From positions 24,265-88,264 of the forward strand of contig SKCR01015066.1 in NCBI GenBank assembly GCA_019454045.1: a DNA stretch of 64,000 bases, given 5' to 3'. This DNA is from Zanthoxylum bungeanum. Lineage: Eukaryota; Streptophyta; Magnoliopsida; Sapindales; Rutaceae. Below the pieces are notes generated by a model. The model was not told the DNA's origin and ran no database searches. It saw nothing but the letters and a program-made list of their open reading frames with translations. Shown piece after piece: positions 1 to 9,389 of this stretch; position 1 is the stretch's first letter; each line of letters begins with the position of its first letter. The position numbers were made by a program, and so were the translations under genes.

Positions 1-429
1 ATATTCCTATCCTGTAAGGAAATCTATTAAAGGTTTATCTATCCTTAAGGAAGATCGTGGGTTGTTGAGACTAAGGTTTTAAACTTAAAATCTCTATGTC
101 TAGTTCATTTTAAGTTTACCTAATCAATTTTATTAGTGATCGGTTAATAAAAAGCATTAAGATTATGACTCAACAAATAACTCTTTTAATTACCCCAACT
201 ATAATCTAACCCTTTTTAAATCCGGTGATATTAGATTTAATCACAACCCTAGATATTTAACTTAGTTACAACACATAACTAAAGCTGATATAAACTTAAA
301 AGACAAAAAATGAAATTGCAGAAAGTAATTAAAATAAATAAATGAAATGCTAAGGTAAAAGGAAATAACTTCTACTATATACTATTTAGATATCTCCCAT
401 AAAATAATAATATATTAACTTGTGATATT

Positions 430-612
430 TTAAACCAACCGTCCAGAATGGCGGTATCCTGATTAAGTCAAATTCAAATATACCAGCCATAAGGCGGAAC
501 AGAAATATAAACTTAAACCAACCGTCCAGTGTGGCGGTATCCTCATTAAGTCAGGTTAACCAAATTAAATTAAATAACCAACCGTCCGGAATGGCGGTAT
601 CCTTTATTAATC
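430..612. repeat. Cluster of short hairpin motifs (CCGTCC-N5-GGCGGT)
   Basis: Three near-identical copies of AACCGTCC..GGCGGTATCC lie near 439, 516 and 579, with a fourth diverged one (ACCAGCC..GGCGG) near 482. Each copy is a small inverted repeat (ACCG pairs with CGGT). Spacers of about 40-75 bases are irregular and AT-rich. The homologous spot in copy 2 (25165-25345) has a similar cluster with slightly different sequence. Confidence 0.7.
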
Positions 613-1021
613 TGATTTTAAATAGTTGATATATCATATTTTAAGGGAGATTAATCTAAAAAGCAATAGTAAAAGAATTACCTTATTACCTCAGCATGAA
701 GAGGTTACCCCCTCATGGATGGATAGAATTACTACTACAAAGCGTAAATAAAACTGAATAAAAGAAGAAAATAAGAAGAACTCTATTTTATTTATAAGGA
801 TTTCAGAGGAAGAGGTACATTTGAAACTAAAAATTCGAAATCTATTTATAGGCAAAAAAATCTAATTTTTTATTATTATTTTTTGATTTTTGAATTTTTT
901 ATTATTTTTCTGATTTTTATTATTTTATTATTATTATTTCTTGAATCGCTGAAATTTCGACACGTGGCGTGGTGTGCTAAAAAAAAACGGCTCGTTGAAT
1001 CTTTGACACGTGGCAGAAGCC

Positions 1022-1275
1022 CAAAATTACCAAAATACCCTTTGCGTCGGGACGTCCAAAATTACCAAAATACCCCTTTTGCCAAATTTCACAGTTTTGC
1101 TCCAAATCACCTCCAGAATGTCTTGAAATTTTATTTCGGTGTCGGGACAATTACCAAAATACCCTTTTGTGTCGAGACGTCCAAAATTACCAAAATACCC
1201 CTTTTTGCCAAATTTCACCAAATTTCACAGTTTTGTTCCAAATCACCTCCAGAATGTCCTGAAACTTTATTTATC
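1022..1275. repeat. Tandem duplication, period about 125 bp
   Basis: The block starting 'attaccaaaatacccttt' and ending 'cctccagaatgtc(t/c)tgaaa' occurs twice, at about 1022-1137 and 1147-1275. Within each block 'aaaattaccaaaatacccc' also occurs a second time. It lies inside the family G fragment and explains an accidental long reading frame there. Confidence 0.75.
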
Positions 1276-1379
1276 TACAAAATAACACAAAACACATCAA
1301 AATATTCACAAAACTCAAGAAACTATACAAAATATTAAGTTAAATGAGTGGGAAATAGTGATACATTTATCACTCATCA

Positions 1380-1469
1380 ACCACCGACGGATTCATCGAC
1401 ACACCATATTTTTTTATAGTTCCCGGCATCAACTCACAAACTCGTTGTTACCGAGAACTAGGGGATAGA
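1380..1469. other. Unassigned spacer
   Basis: Short non-coding stretch between the right end of the family G fragment and the probable LTR. I see no gene or recognisable motif. Confidence 0.4.
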
Positions 1470-2274
1470 TGTTGATGGTGTTTTTTAGGCACTATGATAT
1501 TTAAGCAGCACATCAGGGGTAAAAGGGTAACTCCCTTCTTGATCGAGATCATTAATACCGACCCGACCACATGAGTTAGGGGCCGAGCACTTATGATCTG
1601 TAACCCGAACACATAAGATCGGATGACCGGGCATTATAAGATCGACAACATCATTCTCAGCTCAAATGACCATTATGACCGACCTCATGAAGACCGAGCA
1701 TATGGCGAGGCGTGCTTCGGAAGATGACACCCTATTCTTGCGGATAAGACGACAAGTTATCCTATTTTCATGAGGAAAACTGGTGAGACAGAGTCCTAGT
1801 AGGATAAAGAAAGTAAAGGTAGTTTTGATTAGGAATCCTTACGGGAAAAGGGAATAGTTTTGACTAGGAATCCTTATGGGAAAAGGGAATAGTTTCAACT
1901 AGGAAATTCTTATAGGAGAAGGAATCTGATTTATACACTCTTATAAATAGAAGGGTAGAGTGTGCATAAAGGAAAAAAGACAAGTGGAGAGCATTAAGAA
2001 TCATAATCAAGATCATTACGATCGGACTTGTAAACACAAGAGATATTAGAGAAGCATATCTCAGTAATAAAAAGATCGTCCGTTCTGTGCCCGTGGATGT
2101 AGGTTGGATCTGATCCGCCGAACCACGTTAAATCTCTTTGTTGATTGGTGTATTTATCTGTCTTTTGCCAAATTTGCTTTTGGTTTCCCATAAACAAAAC
2201 AAATTCACAGTTGGAGGAGGATTGTCTCGGGAGTAAAAAACCCTTATTGCCCCTGAGACCAAAATCCGCTGTCA
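1470..2274 (+). mobile_element. Probable solo LTR (Gypsy-like)
   Basis: The stretch begins TGTTGATGG and ends GCTGTCA. It carries a TATA-like box (tataaatag near 1944) followed about 150 bases later by a region reading 'gtggatgtaggttgg' and 'gccgaaccacgttaaat', which resembles the R/U5 region of many plant LTR elements. Two near-identical blocks (about 1825-1860 and 1861-1900, 'aggaatcctta(c/t)gggaaaag') form a short internal direct repeat, as in LTR U3 regions. No 5-bp target duplication matches at these ends, so the exact borders are uncertain. No primer site or coding sequence follows, which suggests a solo or truncated LTR. Confidence 0.45.
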
Positions 2275-2275
2275 A

Positions 2276-2277
<2 letters not shown>

Positions 2278-2321
<44 letters not shown>

Positions 2322-2328
2322 TATATAT
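2278..2328. repeat. (AT)n microsatellite
   Basis: About 50 bases of nearly perfect alternating TA directly after the probable LTR, with one phase slip near 2314. Confidence 0.95.
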
Positions 2329-2706
2329 GCAACACGTCTGATAATTGGATGAATTTATACTGTGCATGAGAATTGGCCACTTGTGGGGGATTTAGAGGAA
2401 TTGCTCGCAAGATGCGAAAAAAGATTGGGATTGTGCTAAGTGGAAGATGATGTGCACGTTTATGGTTGCATTATTAAGTGATGCTATTAGATTAGAGTAT
2501 CTTAGGCTTCATCTTTAATTTTTACCTTAGGTTATTGTTAGATTTAATATTGGATTTATCAAATAAGGGATAAGAAATATATATGCATGTTATCTCAATC
2601 TTGATTATATGTAACCTATTTGTATTTCATTCATCCAATTAATAAAGAGATTTGAGAATTTTTAAGGTTACAATTAACGTTGTTTCAAAGAGGTCTTGGG
2701 TACTTT
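2329..2706. other. No gene seen
   Basis: AT-rich sequence without a supported reading frame, repeat or RNA gene. Confidence 0.5.
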
Positions 2707-3063
2707 CACTACAAGAAATGTTACTTTTGGCGTCGAAAATTTAACATTGAAAATATTTTCGACGTTAAAGATAGTTTTTTGCGTCGAAAGTCATTATTGG
2801 ACGCTGAAAGTCTAGTTCATTTGCGTCGAAATCAAATAATACATATTTAGCATCGAAAATTTATATCAACGCTAAATTTTTTCTCTTTTGCGTCGAACAT
2901 AAAATATTAACGCGGAAAGTCATATCTTTTGCGTCGATGTTGTTTTCGACGCTAAAGGATTCTAACAATCCCACCAACAATCCCATTACCTTTAGCGTCA
3001 AAAACATATTTCGGCGCTAAAAGCTTAATATTTAGCGTCGAAATTTTTTTCCCTACCAGTAGC
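2707..3063. mobile_element. Small non-autonomous CACTA-like DNA transposon
   Basis: The left end is CACTACAAGAAATGTTA, the classical terminus of plant CACTA (En/Spm) transposons. It is followed by at least a dozen short subterminal motifs in both orientations (variants of GCGTCGAAA and CGACGCTAAA), the typical transposase-binding layout of these elements. The right end near 3045-3063 reads 'tttttttccctaccagtag', a degenerate match to the expected TTTCTTGTAGTG. No transposase gene is present, so the copy would depend on a helper. The right border and the 3-bp target duplication are not certain. Confidence 0.7.
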
Positions 3064-4502
3064 ATCTCCGAAGAGGGGATGTTACAAAATTGATTAATAA
3101 GCTTAATCAGTAAAGCTACTAGCTTAGTAGCGTAAAATCAACTATAATTTTTATTTCCGTATATTTAGGTCATTACCCAATTCACCCCCTCTTGGATATA
3201 GAGTTGTGTTACTTGATAGTGTTTGTAAGGATATTCAAAGCTCTGATACCAATCTTGTAGGGGAGACTAGAGACATTCATTTGACTTACTTAGGGAATCT
3301 GAAATTTGAAGAATATTTACGGATAATGAGTTAGTAATGAAAACATGAAATTTTGGTGGATGAATAAAATGGCAGATGAGATGATGGAGATGAAAACACA
3401 ACAATTGTTAATAATCTTATAGTAGAGAATTTCTCTTCTTTTTTGTATGATTGTTTCATTGATTAAAGCTTAATTTATAAAGTTTAAATCGTTTAGGATT
3501 TGAATTATTTCAAGAAGAAACTATTTTGTTTACATTACATTCATCTTTCCTTATCCTAAATTAAATATAAATTACATATAAATGAAGTGAGTTTGATTTG
3601 GACTCGATGTCCTCCAGCTTTCTTACAAGAAGAAATTTTCCATTCATTGATTGGGTCAAGCTCTTCCATATCAATAATTATTTTAAGGATAATTTAAGAA
3701 GATATTATCCGCTTTGATAATTTAAGAATTGTCCCAACAACCTAATCTCTCATGAGGCATATGGCTAATTGTCACCACTTACAAGGACATTATACACATA
3801 AGCAATGTCGGATATCACAATCTACCCCTTAAAGGCCATCCACACACTTTCAGTCGAGACCACCAATTGGCCACCTTTAAGTAGCACAGAGTCTTTTGGG
3901 GGGCTTAACATTGTCCATGCTAAAAATAAAATTGTAAGAATTCAGATTGCTGAGGCAATTCCGAAACTGTCAAAGCAAACAATATCTTACTACGGGCTTT
4001 AATAATTGCTTATTTAAAATGGAAAACTAGAAATTTCTAACCATCTTTAACTGTATTTAGACCTTAAACAAGAGAAAAACGAAACAATCTCACGTAGCAG
4101 CAGTTTCCCTGTACGATAATAAAGTCAGTATTTTATTTTATTCTCAGCAGATTCCTCAGGTGCAAGAGAGTTAAACCCAAAGAATAAATTGAAGTTTAGA
4201 TGCCGGCCATTAAATGATGAACCGAAATTATGGAATTTGAAGCCAACAATAAATATTGGGAAAACAATAGGGAGCCAGATGTAAGAAAGAAACAATCTTA
4301 CACAATATGAACAAGAAAAAATAGTCTATAAATGGAAGCATATCCAACCTTGATCAAATAATCTACCACCGCTCCTAAAAAATCTACTTTTTTTTTTGTT
4401 TTTATATATATATATATTGCAAGCCTGCACGGTACTTTCCCGCACACGAATGGAGAGAGACGAAGACAGAGAGAGAGAGAGAGAGTGAGAGGGAGAGAAT
4501 CA
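3064..4502. other. Gene-free interval downstream of the kinase, with repeat traces
   Basis: No supported gene. 'gctctgataccaa' at 3239-3251 is the reverse complement of a TTGGTATCAGAGC primer-site motif, and 'ggatatcacaatctacccc' near 3808 resembles a motif common in dispersed plant repeats, so part of this may be a decayed minus-strand LTR element. A 65-residue frame at 3805-4002 has no recognisable domain. The right part (about 4290-4502) is presumably the kinase 3'UTR and downstream flank. Confidence 0.4.
4386..4490. repeat. Microsatellites in the presumed kinase 3'UTR
   Basis: A short (TA)n near 4404-4418 and a (GA)n tract near 4466-4486 lie just past the kinase stop codon. On the transcript strand the latter reads (CT)n, starting about 17 bases after the stop. 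Being simple repeats, they are likely to vary in length between individuals. Confidence 0.85.
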
Positions 4503-7363
4503 CTAGCTTGCCGTTTCAACAGCAGGTCCAGGCCGTGCATTTAGCAGGGGCTGGAGGGCTTTGACAACGATGCTCATATTTGGACGGAAATCAGCTTCAT
4601 ATTGGACACACAGAGCAGCAACTGCAGCCATCTGTAATCAGACGAAATAAACGTCACATGCTATAAGATGCTAACATTGATAAACTCGTTCTCTTTGATC
4701 TTCATCCAAAAAAAACAGGATTAAAAAGAGAAAAAGCAGAATAAGTACCTTTGCAATTGCCTTGGGAGGGTAATCCACTCCTAGTCTTGCATCAACACAT
4801 TGCCTAACTTTGTCTTCACTAAGTTTTGGTGTGGCCTAACATGGTCAAAAAATTTCCAGTAACATCAAGCTTTTCATATTCGTAGGAGAAAATATATTTA
4901 GTTATGCGTCTCAGTAGCTGAAATCAAAGTAGGTGATAGAAATGAAAACATAAAACAGGATAAATTTAGTACCCATGTCACTAGACTCTGCTGTCCACGC
5001 GGTAGTGTATGATCAACAGGTTTTCGACCTGTCAGAAGCTCAAGCAGAACAACACCAAAGCTGTATACATCACTCTTAGCATTCAACTGTCCAGTCATCG
5101 CATATCTGGAAACCACAAGAACCAGATGATAATATCATCGAGATCAAGTATCAAGATATAAATTCTCACATACATATTATTAAATCAAGTACCAGATGAT
5201 AATATTATCGAGATCAAGTATCAAGATATACATTCTCACATACATAATTATTAAATCAAGAACTTTTAGAAGATTACACTACCTCAGTTTCAGTCACAAA
5301 GGTAAAGTAGACAATAAACTAAGAAAAAGCAAATTTATATTGGATGCATAAAGGTAACTTCAAATTCAGTATTTCTTCTCTGAAATATCCTGACAAGTAA
5401 ATGGATTATTAGTATATATTATGTTCATTCAAGGCATAGTCGGATCAATTGTTTAGTGCCATAAATTAGTGTAAACAAAAGGATCTCTGATTAGAACAAA
5501 CATAAAATGAAAGCCACACGAAAGATATATAGAGCTTACTCAGGAGCATGATAACCAAAAGTTCCAAGAACACGAGTGGAATGAAGGCGCGCTGCCATAT
5601 CAGGAGCTTGATTAGATAAATCAAAATCGGCAATCTTCGCTATATCATCGTCAAAAATTAGTACATTGCTGGACTTAATATCACGATGGATAATATGAGG
5701 ATCTGCCTTTTCATGCAAGTATTCAAGCCCTTTCGCAGCTCCTACAGCAATTTTTACACGCTGTTGCCATGACAAGACAGGACCAGGCTGAGCTCCTTTA
5801 ACACCTTTCCTCCCTGCATTAAAAATAAATAGGTAATATCAATAAGTCAATTACCATTTTTTTTCTTTGTTTTGAAAGTAACTAAGCCTAAGGGTGGGGG
5901 CAGAAGGTGAAGCAATTACCACTGTAGGCATTCAAGAACTATAAATTACCATTTTAGCTGTATTCAAGTTATCTTTTAAAGTCATAATTTGACACATATC
6001 ACAATAAGTTGCATTAAATCAAATCCACCACTACCAAGTGAGATTTGCAAGTCCAATCTTATACTACCCAAACAATATAACAAAATTTCCAAGGTCACAC
6101 CACAAAGCACCTAAATGAGAAAGATGAAGATATATAATTAGCATGGCAACAATCAGTTTGTCTCATCCCATGAATCTGTATTCATTCGAACTGAGCAAAA
6201 TTAGATACCGAATTGTGAGGCAGAACTAGGAGAATCCTTGTTTTAAGCATAATGATGATTTTATTTTTTCCACAAAAACAAAACCATGCCAAGTTAACCA
6301 GAGAATGAACCATTCCTTGTTTTAAGCATAATGATGTTTTTATTTTTTTTTTCACAAATAGAAAACCATGCCAAAGCCAGAGAATGAACCATTATTGCAT
6401 GTAGAAACCAAATCTATGATTTCCACTCAGCATGGCAATTCGAAGCATTATTACACATACCATGAAGAATATCATGAAGAGATCCATTAGATGCAAACTC
6501 ATAGGCAAGCACGCGGGAAGCTCCATCAACACAATAACCAAGCAGTTGAACAAAGTTTTCATGCTTCAACCTTGATACCATGGAAACCTGTAAATTTATA
6601 TATCAATTGACGTGTAAATCTGCCCAAATAACATAATGCCATCATTAGTAAGTAAATAGAAGAAGTAACAGTTGCCATCTAAACCTGTGCTAAAAACTCC
6701 TCATCAGGTTGCTTGCTGGCATCTAACTTTTTTATTGCTGCAGCCTGTCCACTTTTAAGAAGCCCATAATATACTCTTCCATATGAACCTTCCCCAATCA
6801 AAGAATCAGTGCCAAAGTTATCTGTAATTTCCTTCAGTTCATCCACTGAAATAGCAGGGACTTCAATGGGCTGGACTTTCACGGCTTGAGCACCCTTATG
6901 TTCTGCTCCAGATGCATGATAGCCTCCATCAGCTCCTATGATTGGAATTCAACAAAGATTATACATATCAGATTGCAATGGAAAGAAACACATAAACGTG
7001 GAAAATAAAACACCTAAATGTTGAAATAAAAAATAAAGTAGCAAATAACCACTGGGCAGTTCTCTGCTCACTTAAAAAACATGAATTAGTTTTGCTATAT
7101 GTAAGTGTTAGTTATTTCAAGTAAAATCTCTTGAAGTGGTACAAGAGGCCTAGGGTTCAAACCCAGCTTACATGGGGAAGGTAGGGGATTTAGTAACCGC
7201 CATGCAAATAATAATAAAAATTAAAAAATAAATAGTCTTGCTATATCATCCTTGAAGTGATCAGGAGGAATGGATTACCTGCTGAACTTTTAACCATGTA
7301 TGCGTTGCCATTATCTGCAGCTTTATGCATATCATCCTCCTCACAACAGCCAAAGCAACTCAT
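4503..7363 (-). CDS. Pti1-like serine/threonine (receptor-like cytoplasmic) kinase, 7 coding exons, intact
   Basis: Coding exons on the minus strand: 7363-7279, 6935-6685, 6587-6461, 5813-5540, 5105-4973, 4835-4749, 4631-4503. All introns are GT-AG and all phases join, giving 361 residues, the usual Pti1-family length. The start is the first ATG of a Cys-rich N-terminus (MSCFGCC), which in this family can be S-acylated for membrane attachment. Kinase landmarks: glycine loop GEGSYG (76-81), ATP-binding Lys97, catalytic HRDIKSSN (197-204), DFD at 217-219 instead of the usual DFG, activation-loop residues Ser233/Thr234, and APE (244-246). DFD and the flanking [19 protein letters not shown] are typical of Pti1 relatives. 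Tomato Pti1, the founding member, is phosphorylated by the resistance kinase Pto and acts in defence signalling, and other members act downstream of OXI1-type kinases. The role of this copy is inferred from family only. No frameshift or premature stop is seen. It is the only intact gene in the window. Confidence 0.96.
5121..5260. repeat. 70-bp direct duplication in kinase intron 4
   Basis: The block beginning 'accagatgataatat' occurs at 5121 and again at 5191 with only a few differences. It lies wholly inside intron 4 (5539-5106). Confidence 0.9.
6235..6393. repeat. 79-bp direct duplication in kinase intron 3
   Basis: 'tccttgttttaagcataatg' occurs at 6235 and 6314, and each copy runs to 'gagaatgaaccatt' (6301 and 6380). 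Both copies lie in intron 3 (6460-5814) and do not touch the splice sites. Confidence 0.88.
7101..7232 (+). mobile_element. tRNA-derived SINE-like insertion in kinase intron 1
   Basis: A 132-bp block flanked by a 14-bp direct repeat with one mismatch (TAGTTTTGCTATAT at 7087-7100, TAGTCTTGCTATAT at 7233-7246). Inside is GGTTCAAACCC at 7154-7164, a match to the internal polymerase III B box of tRNA-derived SINEs. An A-box-like 'gaagtggtacaagagg' lies about 20 bases upstream, and the block ends in an A-rich tail ('aaaaattaaaaaataaa'). Target duplication, B box and A-rich tail together make a short SINE plausible. It sits antisense to the kinase gene, inside intron 1 (7278-6936). The A box is weak and the family is not identified. 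Confidence 0.7.
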
Positions 7364-8290
7364 TGTTCAATGCCTCAATAATTCCCCTTTCTGATTTCAA
7401 TATTTTCAATTTAATTTAGTTAAATAAAGCTGAAAAGACAATTTGAAGATGTATATGACTATATGTCTAAATGTCAATCATTAAACACTTTCTTCCAAAA
7501 CCATTAACAAACATTCGACCATTGCATCACCAAAGATCAGCATTTACCGCCCTATCAACATGCGAATATTATAACATCAAAATTATAAATTCAAGGATTC
7601 CCACCATTTCAAATTTCTAAAACTAAAGGGTCAATATCTACAAGTTCATTACCAAAAACATTCCCACATGTACAATTTCGCGATACATCCAAACACCCCA
7701 TATATGCTTATAATTCTCGACAATGTATATACACAGGTAACGAGGTTCAATATATATATTTTTTTAAATCGTTGGAAACCACCGCCGCCAAACCACCCTC
7801 ATGGGCTTAAGGAGAGCAGTAAAACACCTGATTGTGACAGACTCTTGCAAGAAATGCATTGTATTTGAACTATGAAATCCTACACCACCAAGCCACGCCC
7901 CGACAACGAGGTTCAATCTATTAATAAGTAAGCGCAAAATTTGTAACAAGTTCAAACAACACACTTCAGTAGATCGTATGAAAACGAAATTTCAAAATCT
8001 AAGCAATAAAAATTGCACTCTAGATAACGGTCCACGCTAACAAGCTACAGTTCCAATCGATCCAATTTGGCTACCAAAATCTAGATCGAGACAATAACAA
8101 CCAAACAAAGGTCATATTCTATTCAAAATTCACCAGTCAAATACAGTAGAAAGACATAATTCTTCACTTACATGCGAAACTTAGCTGCGATACAGCTATG
8201 AATAGAGTGAGCGAGTGTTTGAATTGGAGATCTATGGAGCCGGCGAGAGATGCGCAGCGCAGGATGAAAAATAAAAAACGTAAAAGGATT
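7364..8290 (-). other. Kinase 5'UTR with a probable leader intron
   Basis: Upstream of the start codon a good acceptor (ATCAG, exon resuming at 7390) pairs with a consensus donor CAT|GTAAGT after position 8173, giving a leader intron of about 780 bp (8172-7391). The first non-coding exon would run from 8173 to somewhere around 8290, in GC-richer sequence ('gccggctcc' on the minus strand). Leader introns are common in plant signalling genes. The transcription start is not determinable here. A reading frame on the opposite strand (8198-8452) has no recognised domain. Confidence 0.5.
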
Positions 8291-8299
8291 CTTGACTTT

Positions 8300-9389
8300 G
8301 TGTTGCTATCTTTGTTCGTTCAGTCCCTGAATTGGAATTATTTAATGGACTTTCTTTACTGTTTGAAATTTATATTTATATTTACTTATTTTCATTTCTT
8401 GTTAGCAGCCTTACAGCTCAGGTTTTTTCGGATATTAGAACTGAAATTCTAAACTTATGAATTCAACTGTTTTGAAATCGAACCGAATTGAAATTTAATA
8501 AAAATAAACCGAATTCGAAATGTCCATTCCTTAATAAATATTAATATTTTTCTAAAGTTTCTTTATATATAAAAATATTCATAAATTTTATATAGAGATT
8601 ATGGTACATATTTTAATAAAATTATTATGTTCTAATATTTTTTCTCTCTTAATAAAAATATATTTAAGTTGGAATGATTAAATTAACTAAAAGGTAGAAA
8701 ATTGATTAATTCATAAAATTTCATATAAATGTATAATTATACGTCTATGATTCTTCATAAAATATAAGTCGTGACATCGTCTCAAAATAGCATATATGAC
8801 ATCATAATTTATAAATTATTGGCTTAATACATAAAACTATTGGTACTTCTATAAAAAGCTGAATGGCCCCTTAACCTTTTTTTTTTTTTTAAGGAAAGTA
8901 TTACTTGTCATTCAACTACCATTGTGGATAAAATACATGAGTTCTGCTAGGAGATTATCCAATCATATCTGGAATTTCGGAATACTTCCGTAAGGTTCCC
9001 GAATCGTAGTTAAGGTCTCAAAACGAGACGATGTCGAAAAATAAGAGTTTAAATGTTGAAATATAACTCGAAATATTCTAAAGTGAAGATTTATGGCGTT
9101 GGAAATCGTGTAATTTGAAATAACCGATTACGCAAATTATGAATATTATTTTATATACGGGAAAGTTTGTGTTTTCAGCTATAAAATAGCAAACGAGCTC
9201 CAATTGAGGCGATTCTTGAACTATCAGACTCTTTTTCCGAGACGAACAACTTTCATGTTGAGAACTTTTGAAAATTTATATCAGAAGGGCCTTAAAAATA
9301 TAAATTTTGAAGTAGTCCATTGTTAGGGATTTGGATGTAGATTTTAGGGGTTGTTATGCAATTTCCAAAAACTTTCATAAAATTACCCA
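8300..9389. other. Intergenic AT-rich DNA, no gene seen
   Basis: No supported reading frame. From about 8930 the base composition becomes less AT-rich and resembles the tandem block that follows ('ggaatacttccgtaaggttc'), so 8930-9389 is probably the left part of the same unidentified repeat that is triplicated downstream. A poly-T run lies at 8878-8891. Confidence 0.4.

Larger units (their letters stand above)
1..1379. mobile_element. Diverged repeat-element fragment (family G, copy 1)
   Basis: AT-rich non-coding DNA that is homologous by eye to 24740-26150: the same order of blocks is shared, including a 'cctgtaag(g/a)aaa' block at the left, 'agtttacc(t/a)aatcaattttatta', a cluster of short hairpin motifs, and a right end reading 'ctcatca'. 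The right end holds an inverted repeat (TGAGTG at 1346 with CACTCA at 1372). The left end lies outside the window. Long reading frames here are low-complexity and show no known domain. The element class is not certain. The copy-2 sequence continues into a block starting 'cacccccaaacc', a type of sequence seen in plant LTR-element internal regions, so an LTR element is my best guess. Confidence 0.5.

Noticed and set aside
430..612. CRISPR-like array
   Set aside because: Few repeats with irregular AT-rich spacers in a plant genome; better explained as a hairpin cluster inside a repeat element.
883..1338. 151-residue frame on the plus strand
   Set aside because: Low-complexity start and an internal 125-bp tandem repeat; no domain, lies in a repeat fragment.
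3805..4002. 65-residue frame upstream of the kinase 3' end
   Set aside because: No domain, and it overlaps motifs typical of a dispersed plant repeat.
7151..7170. tRNA gene suggested by the B-box motif
   Set aside because: No cloverleaf can be built around it; target duplication and A-rich tail indicate a SINE.
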